A stretch of DNA of 64,000 nt from Osedax fenrisi (Eukaryota > Annelida > Polychaeta > Sabellida > Siboglinidae). The DNA lies in NCBI GenBank assembly GCA_964019155.1, contig OZ025242.1:19836092-19900091 (forward strand), given 5' to 3'. The position numbers and the translations under genes are program-made. This document shows positions 50,401 through 63,569 of this stretch, piece by piece (the stretch's first letter is position 1; every line of letters starts with the position of its first letter). The notes beneath the pieces were generated by a model, which had not been told where the DNA came from, did no database searches, and worked only from the letters and a program-made list of their open reading frames with translations.

Positions 50401-53400
50401 ATACATGTATACAAAGCTGCTGCCGTCACACCAAAACAACAGCCCGGTATCGTCTAATATCAAAATCTGGCGGTTTCGGTGCGAACAGCTATACTCACTG
50501 ACAGATATCGGGCAGGCCTTACGCACTATAGTACAGTGACTATACACACTTACACATGATTAGTAAATGTTTTAAAACGAATATGTGAAGCAGCCGATAT
50601 CGGGCTGCTGTACTGCGTTGATGTGATAGCGCCCGTAACCTATGACTGTATACAGGATACTTAGCACCACTATACCACTATACCACTATACCACTATACT
50701 CTGACTGTACCTCTCGTAGGTTGTTACTTTGGCAGTCACTTCATAATGGGCGGAGAGAGGTTCGAGACCGTACAGCCCGAGATGTACCTGTTTGGTGAGA
50801 ACAACGACCTCAACTTCCTCGGCAACAGACCCTCGCAGGTTAGATCTCAGTAGCTCTCGTTTAGTGTAGGGCGGGTTAGAGCGGGTTAGGGCAGGTTAGA
50901 GCGGGTTAGTGTAAGTTAGAGCGGGTTAGAGCGGGTTAGTGTAGCTTAGAGTGGGTTAGAGCGGGTTAGGGCATGTTAGAGTGGGTTAGTGTAGCTTAGA
51001 CTGGGTTAGAGCAGGTTAGTGTAGCTTAATGTAAGTTAGAGCGGGTTAGAGCGGGTTAGAGCGGGTTAGGGCAGGTTAGAGCGGGTTAGTGTAAGTTAGA
51101 GCGGGTTAGAGCGGGTTAGTGTAGCTTAGAGTGGGTTAGAGCGGGTTAGTGTAGCTTAGACTGGGTTAGAGCGGGTTAGGGCATGTTAGAGTGGGTTAGT
51201 GTAGCTTAGACTGGGTTAGAGCGGGTTAGTGTAGCTTAATGTAAGTTAGAGCGGGTCAGAGCAGTTTAGGGCAGGTTAGTGTAGCTTAGAGTGGGTTAGA
51301 GCGGGTTAGTGTAGCTTAATGTAAGTTAGAGCGGGTTAGAGTGGGTTAGAGTGGGTTAGTGTAGCTTAGAGCAGGTTAGAGCAGGTTAGAGCAGGTTAGA
51401 GCGGGTTAGAGCAGGTTAGAGCGGGTTAGGGCAGGTTAGAGCGGGTTAGTGTAGCTCAGGGTGTATGTTTACATGGTGAATAACATTATTCCAGACAAGA
51501 ATCTGAGAATCTGTCTTAGATTTAAATCTATGATCACCTGTTCTCTGTGTTGTAGAAGTGTATGATGAGTCATCATCGTTGACCTTGACCTCGTGAACAC
51601 ACCTTTAGTCATGTGACATACTTACATCCACATTTGTATATTAATAATAATAATAATAATAATTACTAGAAGATATTTTTGTTTTCTTTTCTCTTTGTTT
51701 ATATTATATGTGTGGCACATGAGTCATACACAATGTGTTGTACCTCCTAAAGGGTATCAACGTAACATGAATGTGTGTGTGTGTGTTGTACCTCCTAAAG
51801 GGTATCAACGTAACATGAATGTGTGTGTGTGTGTTGTACCTCCTAAAGGGTATCAACGTAACATGAATGTGTGTGTGTGTGTTGTACCTCCTAAAGGGTA
51901 TCAACGTAACATGAATGTGTGTGTGTGTCAGGGTTGTGTAAAGTGTATAGACCACTCCCTAATTAAGAGCTTCGTCGCAAGTTAATTATTGCTAATAAGT
52001 TTAACTATTTGTGATATCGCCATTACCAATTAATCGCGTGAAATAAACACTCCGTTTCCCTATCCGATATAAATCCCCAGTTACCCTACATGATATAAAT
52101 CCCCAGTTTCCCTATCCGATACCCCAAACCGGAGAGCCGACCCTAACCCTGAAGAGTCTTATCAACATCAGGAAAGATTCTATCAGACTAGTCAGAGCGC
52201 CATCTAGTGACGCTAGCAAGGCTAAGAACAACGCCCATATCGATACCGATGATGATAATAATCAGGTAACAACTAACAGTACATATTCATTAGAAGTATC
52301 AGACTCTCTCTTAGCAGTGTCCCTCCCTCTTTCCCTCCCTCCCTCATCAGCTCTATCAGCTAACAGCTATTACATTACCATTAGCTACTGAGTCTCTATG
52401 CCATTACATTATCATTAGCAGCAGTCTCTATTACTTCTCTCTATCACAACTATGTATATTAATTAGTGACTCTCTTTCTCTCTATTTCTCTATCTTCTCT
52501 ATCACCTACCAGCTATTACATTATCATTAGCAGCTCGACTCTCTATCACCCTGTGATATTCTCTGTGATAGCAAACTATCGCATAGCTATGTTATAACGA
52601 TTGTAAACTGATTGTCCGTATATCAATACCTACCTATACAATGTCATATCGTAGTATTTATTGCCCACTCTTCATGTATCATGTAATGCGTTAGTGTGTT
52701 CTTAAATACATTACGTATTACCACTGCTTACCAATGATGATATCTCATCAAATACAGTTTCTATATGCTATTTTATTATGTTGTTGATTGATAATTTATT
52801 TAAGCAAATACATAGCCGAAAATATAATCGAAAGTATAAAGTATAAATATTTGCTAACGATAACATACGTTATTGATGTATGTTTTCTCGAAAGAATCTC
52901 GCTATTGAAGCGTTCCCTTTTTGCGTATTACATAACTATATTATATTTTATCCATATGAATTTCATGCGTATTAATTATTTATTCATAGTCTATAAGTAA
53001 AATAAATATGATTACTGCATTACATTCACTTTATTCCTTGCACGTGTCCTATTGATTAAGAGCGCATAACCTGCGCTACTATGACAACGCTATCACCCCT
53101 ATCCCACCCGCACAACTGCTATCACCCCCGCTATCATCGCACCTCCCCCCCTTCTATAGCCCGCACAACCGCTATCACCCCCACCCCACCCCGCTATCAC
53201 GCACCCCACCCCCCCTCCCATAGCCCGCACAACTGCCATCACTCCCACCCCACCCCGCTATCACCCCACCCCCCTTCCATAGCCCACACAACTGCTATCA
53301 CTCCCACCCACCCCGCTATCACCCCACCCTGCTATCACCGCACCCCTCCTTCCGTAGAGAAACAGCGTCGACAACAGCAGCACCAGGACGAACACCCGTC

Positions 53401-54041
53401 AGATACGCCTGTCTTCAACCACCACCACTACTACCCTTACCACGCCCGCTCCAGTCGGTAACGTGCTGACTTCAGGAGGAGGAGGGGGAGGGGACGGCAA
53501 TAAAGCTAAGAAACAAGAACAACAGATCTCGGTACAACAACATCTGTAACCTTTAACCTTTGTTATCATCACGCAGCCTCATCTTACACGCATGTCTCCG
53601 TCACCTCGCTTCATCTTCCTATGCCTCTGCTACAATACCCCACCCCACCTCATCTCAACCCCTGCTACAATATCTCACCTCTCCTTACACCTAGCCCGCC
53701 CCACCTCACCTAACCCCCCAGCTCCAGTTAGCCCCGCCTCACTTAACCCCCTGCCCCCACCCCCCACAGCCCCCACAACCCCCTAAGACCGCCTACAACA
53801 TAGAGTTCACATTCGATACCGACGTAGACTGCACTGTAAAGATTCACTACTTCGCTAGTGAGGATATCGTCAGCGGTAACGTCATGTTAGTCGTCAGGCC
53901 CCCCCCCTGGTGGAGGAATATAGTACTATAGTGCCTAGGTGACTGTATAGAATACAGTACACTTTATTATTAATCAATATTTCACTAAATAAAGTAATAC
54001 CACCATTATACATCGTATACACGTTATACCCTGAACTTTGT

Positions 54042-54084
<43 letters not shown>

Positions 54085-57000
54085 TTAGGAGACTGATTTG
54101 TTTCTATCTTTTCACTATTTTCTCCTTTTCACTCTTTTCATTGATTATAATGATTATATTATATATATACGTTGAGTCAACGCTGTTGACTTTCAAAAAG
54201 CTGCAATCTTTTCAATTGTATCACAACACTACATACACCTATCTGATTATTCACGCGTAACGTTGACCCACGACCTCTGATTAACCCTCCCCTCACCACC
54301 CTCATCTCCCCTACAGTTACTCATCGCGCGAGTCAGAGATAGCTTCAGACCCGTACCGCTACAAGAAAGGTTCCGACCAGGTGTTCTGTCAACCCTCCCA
54401 CGTTCTCGAACCTGCCAAGTACACTGATGAAGAGGTTAGGGGTGTGTATAGGTGTGAGTGTGTGTGTAGGCATGTGTGTATAGGTGTGTGTGTGCGGGTG
54501 TGTGTGCAGGTGTGTGTAGGGGTGTGTGTGTGTGTGTAGGCATGTGTGTGTAGGTGTGAGTGTGTGTAGGTGTGTAGGGGTAGCTAGGTGTGCAGGTGTG
54601 TGTGTGTATGTAGGGGTGTGTGTGTGCGGGTGTGTGTATAGGTGTGTATGTGTAGGTGTGAGTGTGTGTAGGTGTGTAGGGGTAGCTAGGTGTGCAGGTG
54701 TGTGTGTGTATGTAGGGGTGTGTGTGTGTAGGTGTGTGTGTATAGGTGTGTATGTGTGTATGTATTTATCTATACCTATGTCTAGGTGTACATATGTGTG
54801 CATCTAGACATATATATATATGTGTGTGTATTATGATATGACCTTTACCAATCAGCGTAACTACGCTGTACCTGCAATTATAACATGATGTAGAAATAGA
54901 ATGGGAAAGTATGATCATGTAATCAGTGCCATCACCTCACTGTCATACGACCTTGCATAACTTGTGTTGATTTATTAGTTTATTAGTTGCATTCCCCGCG
55001 TCATCATTCGCAGCTTTATTTATTATTCTACTTACAGGTGTATATGTACACATATTATCACAGTGTTGAATATAGTATCTCTCAGGGTTGTCATACATTA
55101 TCTTATGTATTCTATATATATATATATTTATATAATGTATATATATATGAATGAATGAATGTATGTTTATTTAGACACAAAAATAATGTTAGACGTTCTC
55201 TATTGTGTAAAAAAAATATAAAATAACAAAATACACAAAAAAATATAAATCAGTTGAAAATAATAAAATTAATTTTTACGAATTAATAACAATAAATTAG
55301 ATTTAAAATACATATATATATATATATATATATACACATTGTATATATATATTTATACATTGTATATATATATATACATTAATTATATTTACATAGGATT
55401 TCATAAAATAGTAATCTTGAACAACACAAATGTGTTACGCAAGGCTGAAGAACTAGTGCTGCCTTAGCACTAGTGCGAAAATATAGCATGGCATGTTTTT
55501 ATAAACGAATATTCTTATAAAATATTCATATTTGTCTATTTCATGTTATATTTATTTTAGTTAATATATAATATATTATTTTAATATGAAAACAAAAATG
55601 ATTATTTAACGTTTAAATTATAATAAAAAACATATCATTACTACATCAATAATATGATGAACTCTATAAATTTTAAAATATGAGAGTATTATTGGTTTAT
55701 ACGCGATAAGAGCGACCAATCAAAATTAACCAACATATATTTAAAACTAGATTGCAATCAAGGACAAATGTCCATTGACTTAAACTGTCAATCAAAATAC
55801 GATATAATAAAATACGAAAATAATTTATAAATAAAAACTAGTGTAATACTAATTGTGTATATTACACATATGCATACCATCGATATAAAGAAAGTGGATA
55901 AGAAATTGAATGTAGTGTATGGCACTATGGCGCTATGGGCGCTGCAATCGAAACCCACTATCTGGCCCACTACTTTTTATTTATAATAATATTTATTTAT
56001 ACATATATATATTGATAATTACTACCAATTTTAATGTACTATCTATACTAAAAATAAAATTATATATTTAAAATATATCATATCTACGTTCCTCATAATT
56101 TTGTGTATTTAAATTGAAGATATCGTACTATTTTATTGATTTTATTGATATTTATAATTTAAATCCATTGATATAGATAGAAGTCACTTTAATCTATTTC
56201 GATGAAAAGCCTACTGTTTTAATATTTGACATATATAATATGACTAATATCCAATCAAAATCACTGATACCATTTTGTTAATTTATCGATAAAAGTGTCA
56301 TTCACGTGTCTATCTTTTACATGCATTGCGTGCGTCAATTGCTTATCCATTTTCTTTATATTGATGATGCATACATGTTTATTATAATACATATATACAA
56401 TTACATAGAGATATATTATTGGGTTGTAGATACTATATAATATAGTATATTTGTATAAATATATGTGTGTTTATACTGTATATAGGGACACATAACAACA
56501 TAACAACAATATAAACATAACAACAGAAAAAACTATTATGACTATAATATTAATAAATGAACATATACATAAATAATTCAATAGAATGATATTTTCATAA
56601 ATATAATCATAAACATACAATTCTATAGAAATATCATAATTAAATAACCCATATATTTTATATATATTTATTTATATATGTATGTATACTATATATTATA
56701 AATATTATACTCATAAAACTAGCATTAAATATACACTAATTCAATGAATATATTTCTGTGTTCCCTACTTTAAATAGACCTATATCATATGTGTTTACAT
56801 GTGAATGTGCAATGCCCCCACAATAATATATATATTTTATATTTATTTTGTATATTCAAAATAAAAACTACAAATTACGATCATTCTCAAATCTAGTATA
56901 TTAACGATAACTTTATCCTAGCATATTTACTAACATATTAATCTCCATTTATAGAAATAAACTACTCTATTATGTATAGTAGCATTCTTTTATAATCACT

Positions 57001-60000
57001 AATAAAACAAGTGTGAGTATGAGTCACTCGGTGATAAGTGAGGCGTGGGTGTTAAAGGGTTAAATAGCATATTATTTATGTTTATTGATGATTCAATGAG
57101 TTAATATATCGACTACCTACTACATCTTTTCTGGTACTGCTAATATTCATTATTTATTTATGTTTATAATACAGATTTTATAATTATATGATTTAATTAA
57201 TATTTTATTTGTATGAGTAAGATTATATTAATAATTTATAATTGATTACTATTTATTATGATTTTCAGGGTTAAATATTTTTTTCATTTCCCTAAGTAAA
57301 TATAAATAATATACCAACTTGAATTTATTACGAATAAAGCTATTTGAATGCTCTGTTTACATAAAACTATCATCTCTGTGTAAGAAATCAAGCAATCAAC
57401 TTTAGTGTACGTACCCTCTTTAGTATACACCCATAACACCCCCCATAACACCCCCCACACCTACCTCACACCCGCCAACACACTCACATATCGACACACC
57501 AATACCAACAAACCCACACACACACCCCACCAATATACACCTTCACATCCCCATGCATATATCAACATCTGTAACAACCAGCACACACACTGCCACACAC
57601 ACTGCCACACACTGCCACACACCCCCACACACCCACACTACCACACACCAATACACCACCATCACCACACCACACCCACACAGTGGCTGTACAAGTCAGA
57701 TAAAGACATCGTTCCCATTGTGATACACTGTATAGCGGATGATCCCAGTTAGTACAGCCTCCCCCCACCTCTGACACCGTTACCTCCTCTCTCTAGAGTC
57801 ACACAGTTCACCTATTGACCCCTACCTTGTCTAATATTGCGTTCATTACGCTACTCTTGTATTGTATGTCTATAGTATAAACCACGCCTGTATGCATACA
57901 GCCCTACAAGTTGTATGTCAGTCTGGCAGATATTCTCGTAGTGAACAAATTAGCCAGACTGAAATTGAACATGGATTTATGGTGACGTGACTTATATGAT
58001 GATATAATATACTCACTGAATTAATTCAGTAGTGCGTACCAAAATGCCCCTACACACACCCCATCCCTGTTACAGTATATTCCAGTCACACCCCTCACCC
58101 CCACCACTCATTACAGTATATTCCAGTCACACCCCATCCCCGTTACAGTATATTCCAGTCACCCCCCACCCCATTACAGTATATTCCAGTCACACCCCCC
58201 ACCCCCCATTACAGTATATTCCAGTCACCCCCACCCCCCCTTACAGTATATTCCAGTCACCCCACCCCCCCCATTAAAGTATATTCCAGTCACACCCCCT
58301 CCCTCCTTACAGTATATTCCAGTCACACCCCCCCTCCTTACAGTATATTCCAGTCACCCCCACCCCCCTCCACCCCCCTTACAGTATATTCCAGTCACTC
58401 ACACTCCACATTCTGTGTACTGGAGCGTGTATCGAACCAGGCGTACATGCTAAAGCCACTGAAACAGAAGCAATGTATAGACGGGCTAGGCTACCTATTG
58501 CAGGAGATCTACGGTATCGAGAACAAGTACGCCCAGTACGCCAAGGTCAGTGTAGAGGTCACTCATATAGTATAGACGTTTTGGTAATCCAAGGTCAGCG
58601 TAGAGGTCACTGACGTATGATAGACGTACGACAGTGTGCCCAATACGCCAAGGTCACCTCCTATTGACTGAAGTCATGTCCTATTATGAACATCTCGCTA
58701 CCTATATGCTTAACTTGTACTTTAACCCAGAATACCCCCTTCCGAACACCCAAGATAGTGTCCCCCTTTACTACTACTGCCCCCTATACTATTACTTATT
58801 ATCAGGGTTGGCGGTTTTTTTTCCAAAAAAACCGTTTTTATAATTTTTTTGTGGTTTTTTTGGTTTTTTGGTTTATTTATAATTAAATGTTAAGATTATT
58901 AATTAGAAAATATTATATATACCTAGATCGATTATTAAATGTCTGTGCAAAACATACATATATAGAGTAAGTATAAAATATACAACACTAATGAATATTA
59001 TTTATATATATTAATTATATATATATATTATTAAATTTTCAATAATATATTATTAATATTAAATGTTAATAAAATTATTTTATTAAAATATATTTATTAT
59101 AAAAATAAAGTAAAATATAATAAAAAAAATAGTTACAAATTGTAACAAAATAATAATTAAAAAAAATAACAATACAGTAATTAGAAATATAATCAATATA
59201 ATTCTCGCAATAAAATAACAAGTTACAAATTGTAACAATATAATAATAATTAGATGATTTCTAATAGAAATATAATCAATTTAATTCTCGAAATAAAAAA
59301 ACAAGTTTTGCAGCCTTATCATTGCCTAATAGATTCCTTATTTTTGATTGAACGCTTTTATAATGTTAAAAAAACCAAAAAAACCAAAAAAACCGACCAA
59401 CCCTGCTTAGTATACATACTAATTATGTCTACCACAATGGATGTCTACTTTGTACTACGGTCTACATGTTCTATTGTTGTTGTTGTTGTTTGTTTTAATA
59501 CTTACATCTCTCATATATTATTGTTTATTATTATAGAGCACAACTACACTAGCTATAGTCACTTCAAGATGCACAACTACACTAGCTATAGTCACTTCAA
59601 GATGCACAACTGACTATAGCTATAGTCACTTCAAGATGCACAACTACACTAGCTATAGTCACTTCAAGATGCACAACTACACTAGCTGTAGTCACTTCAA
59701 GATGCACAACTACACTAGCTATAGTCACTTCAAGATGCACAACTACACTAGCTATAGTCACTTCAAGATGCACAACTACACTAGCTATAGTCACTTCAAG
59801 ATGCACAACTACACTAGCTATAGTCACTTCAAGATGCACAACTACACTAGCTGTAGTCACTTCAAGATGCACAACTACACTAGCTATAGTCACTTCAAGA
59901 TGCACAACTATACTAGCTATAGTCACTTCAAGATGCAAAACTACACTAGCTATAGTCACTTCAAGATGCACAACTACACTAGCTATAGTCACTTCAAGAT

Positions 60001-63000
60001 GCACAACTACACTAGCTATAGTCACTTCAAGATGCACAACTACACTAGCTATAGTCACTTCAAGATGCACAACTACACTAGCTATAGTCACTTCAAGATG
60101 CACAACTACACTAGCTATAGTCACTTCAAGATGCACAACTACACTAGCTATAGTCACTTCAAGATGCACAACTACACTAGCTATAGTCACTTCAAGATGC
60201 ACAACTGACTATAGCTATAGTCACTTCAAGATGCACAACTACACTAGCTATAGTCACTTCAAGATCCACAACTACACTAGCTATAGTCACTTCAAGATGC
60301 ACAACTGACTATAGCTATAGTCACTTCAAGATGCACAACTACACTAGCTATAGTCACTTCAAGATGCACAACTACACTAGCTATAGTCACTTCAAGATGC
60401 ACAACTACACTAGCTGTAGTCACTTCAAGATCCACAACTACACTAGCTATAGTCACTTCAAGATGCACAACTACACTAGCTATAGTCACTTCAAGATGCA
60501 CAACTACACTAGCTATAGTCACTTCAAGATCCACAACTGACTATAGCTATAGTCACTTCAAGATGCACAACTACACTAGCTATAGTCACTTCAAGATGCA
60601 CAACTGACTATAGCTATAGTCACTTCAAGATGCACAACTACACTAGCTATAGTCACTTCAAGATGCACAACTACACTAGCTATAGTCACTTCAAGATGCA
60701 CAACTGACTATAGCTATAGTCACTTCAAGATGCACAACTACACTAGCTATAGTCACTTCAAGATGCACAACTACACTAGCTATAGTCACTTCAAGATCCA
60801 CAACTGACTATAGCTGATTGTATTTAAATATTAATACAGACTTGCCCGTCTTTCACGTCTAATTAGAGCTATCTTTGATAATAGTCGGGTATTAGATACA
60901 TATATAACATTGGCAACAAAACACAGTATAGCATGATAGCGAGTAAACATTTCATGATTTCGGTCGGGTATTTAGTAAATATTATTTACATATTTTTATA
61001 TAAATTTTAGTTATATTTATAGTTAAATTTAATATGAAATATATATACATATGTGTGTGTGATATCTATAAATGTATTATCGGTTTATTGAGAACAAAGC
61101 TGACAGCTAATAGAAGAATTCTCTTTCCGGAAGATAATACTAGTATTATTTGAATTATATGAAATTGTTGACAACATTTAGTTAAATTTTGTTATATTTA
61201 AATTTATTAGATTTTTGGTTTTATATTTATTTGTATATATTAATATATATATATATATATATATATTACAAAATATTACTGTTATAAATAATAAATTATA
61301 AATAAATGTAGTATATAATTCTTTATTATTATTTGATGGTTTCCAATATATGTGAGCGCTATCGAAACCATAACAAATAAAAACGCAAAAGTTGGCCTCG
61401 AAACCATAACAAATTATTCAGATATTCGATATTAAATCATCAATACATTCACGTATGCTATCGTGAGAGAATGACACAAATACCTGATTTTGTACAATAC
61501 ACTAGTATTTACCTTTATCATGTATTACTAACTTAGTCACTACTATATCATTTATTTATTGCTAACTAAATAGCACGTACATAACAAATACATACATCAA
61601 ACCTTACGATTTATATTTATTATTCTATTTGTATTAATTATGGTACCGTAATAGCGATAGCTATGATGTAAGGCATACGTATAATATAAATCAATCTAAT
61701 ACTTATGCACTCGTATGTTTATAGTGTCCACTTTTTTCTAATTTTCAATTGTTTTCTTGGCTCGTATATTTCCACATTAATAATACAAACAGATTTATGC
61801 GATATAAATTATATTTTAATATGCATTATGTTTATACAATCTATACTACTACTAGCGCCACCTATTAACAACCACACTACTAGCGTCACCTATAAACACC
61901 CACACTACTAGCGCCACCTACTACTACCCTCACTACTACTAGCGCCACCTATTAACACCCACCCACACTTGACACCGACAGGAGGATGACTTCGATGAGT
62001 CAGGCTGCGAGTGTGTGATCTGTATGTGTGACGTCAGGGACACCCTCATTCTACCCTGCAGACATCTGTGTCTGTGCCATTCCTGCGCTGATAATCTACG
62101 GTTACACCCACACCTATCTGATACATGTGTAGCCTACCTTACCATACACTAGCACACACCCACACCTATCTGATACATGTGTAGCCTACCTTACCATACA
62201 CTAGCACACCCCACACCTATCTGATACATGTGTAGCCTACCTTACCATACACTAGCACACACCCACACGCGCATATATACTACATATATACATACAGGGC
62301 TTATATTCAGCTAGCATCGATGCACATACACACTCCCTACCCCCCTTAAACCCCCTACCCCTCCCCTCCACTAAAACCCCCTACCCCTCCCCTCCACTAA
62401 AACCCCCTACCCCTTCCTACACAGCTACCAGGCGAGTAATTGCCCCATATGTAGGTCCCCATTCCGTGCCCTACTTCAGATACGAGCCCTACAGAGAACT
62501 CAGCCTCCATCAGCTGATGATGCTGTGGTACTTACACATCCAGCCTCTGATGTTAGTGGCATCTACCATATCCACCCATCTATAACATCTATAACATTAC
62601 TACTTGTGAAATTATCATGAAATAGGCAATATTATTTATACGTATTTTTTAAAAGCTACGATTTGTTCCAATATTAATATATATATATAAAAGATATTAA
62701 TTAGTATAGTACCATTATAATTAATTTACTTCAATTCTCACATTAGTGATCTTTTTAAGGAATGACGTTTGCAAATTTACATGTAAAAGATAGGAAAAAG
62801 GCTATTATCTAAATGCTATCAACTTTTTTATAATTATTTATAATTATTTGTTGTATATATTAATAATACTTAGTTACATTATATTTAGAATTGATTATTT
62901 TGTAGTTTATATTTCTATACAATTTTCATATATATATACATTTTTTTAAGTATTTAAAAAAAAACACTACAAAATAAAAAATGTATATGAAAATTGTATA

Positions 63001-63538
63001 GAAATATATACACTAACAAATGATCAATTGTAAATATAATGTAACTAAGTGTTATTTATATATATAAAAAAAAACCTGAATAAATAAGTTATCACCCTTT
63101 AACAAATAGACATTTTCCCTATCTTTTACATGTAAACTCGTGAAAGTTGCGCGTTCATTTAAATATCACAATATCACTATCTCAATTAGTCTGAAATTCA
63201 TTTTAATTTTTATTTAATTTTAAGTGACCCACTTTATTTATTCAAGATATTAAAAACTAAATTATAACTTCTTATCATAAACAAATAAATACACTGATAT
63301 TATTTGTATAACAAACATGAAATTAAGCAAAGATACTAGGATTATTGATTACTATTAACCTAATTGAAGTTAGTGTAAGTTTAGTGTCGGAATGTATTAG
63401 TAAACTAACCATGTTTGTGTTTGTTTTATTTTGTTAGACATTTTCTTCATAATAAATAATTTATGAGAATATATATTAAAAAGTATATATAATTATTTAA
63501 TTATACGTTAGAGTTTACGATATATTTATAATCAATTT

Positions 63539-63569
<31 letters not shown>

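Larger units (their letters stand above)
45484..50719. other. Intron 1 of MGRN1
   Basis: AT-rich to about 47690, then more GC-balanced to 48860 without recognisable exons. It contains a four-copy 20-bp repeat (48355-48425), a hairpin CCTACCACAC/GTGTGGTAGG (48000-48032), the dispersed repeat at 48890-49012 and a short (AC)n at 50179-50205. The GC-balanced stretch 50260-50700 has no open exon. Confidence 0.6.

Noticed and set aside
50839..51460. Interstitial telomeric repeat (GGGTTA)
   Set aside because: Period is 10 bp with variants matching splice donors, and no (TTAGGG)n run is present.
53081..53461. Pro/His-rich frame extending into a Gln/His-rich tail
   Set aside because: Crosses the acceptor at 53357 and is out of phase with MGRN1 exons 3 and 5.
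54345..54807. Thr/His and Cys/Val frames of 152 and 93 codons
   Set aside because: Both strands of a TG minisatellite after the exon 6 donor.
59597..60540. Long open frames of up to 201 codons on both strands over the 33-bp array
   Set aside because: They follow from a stop-free repeat unit whose length is divisible by three; no start context, no intron signals, and they sit inside an MGRN1 intron.
59538..60820. CRISPR-like array
   Set aside because: Units are contiguous with no unique spacers and the genome is eukaryotic; it is a minisatellite.
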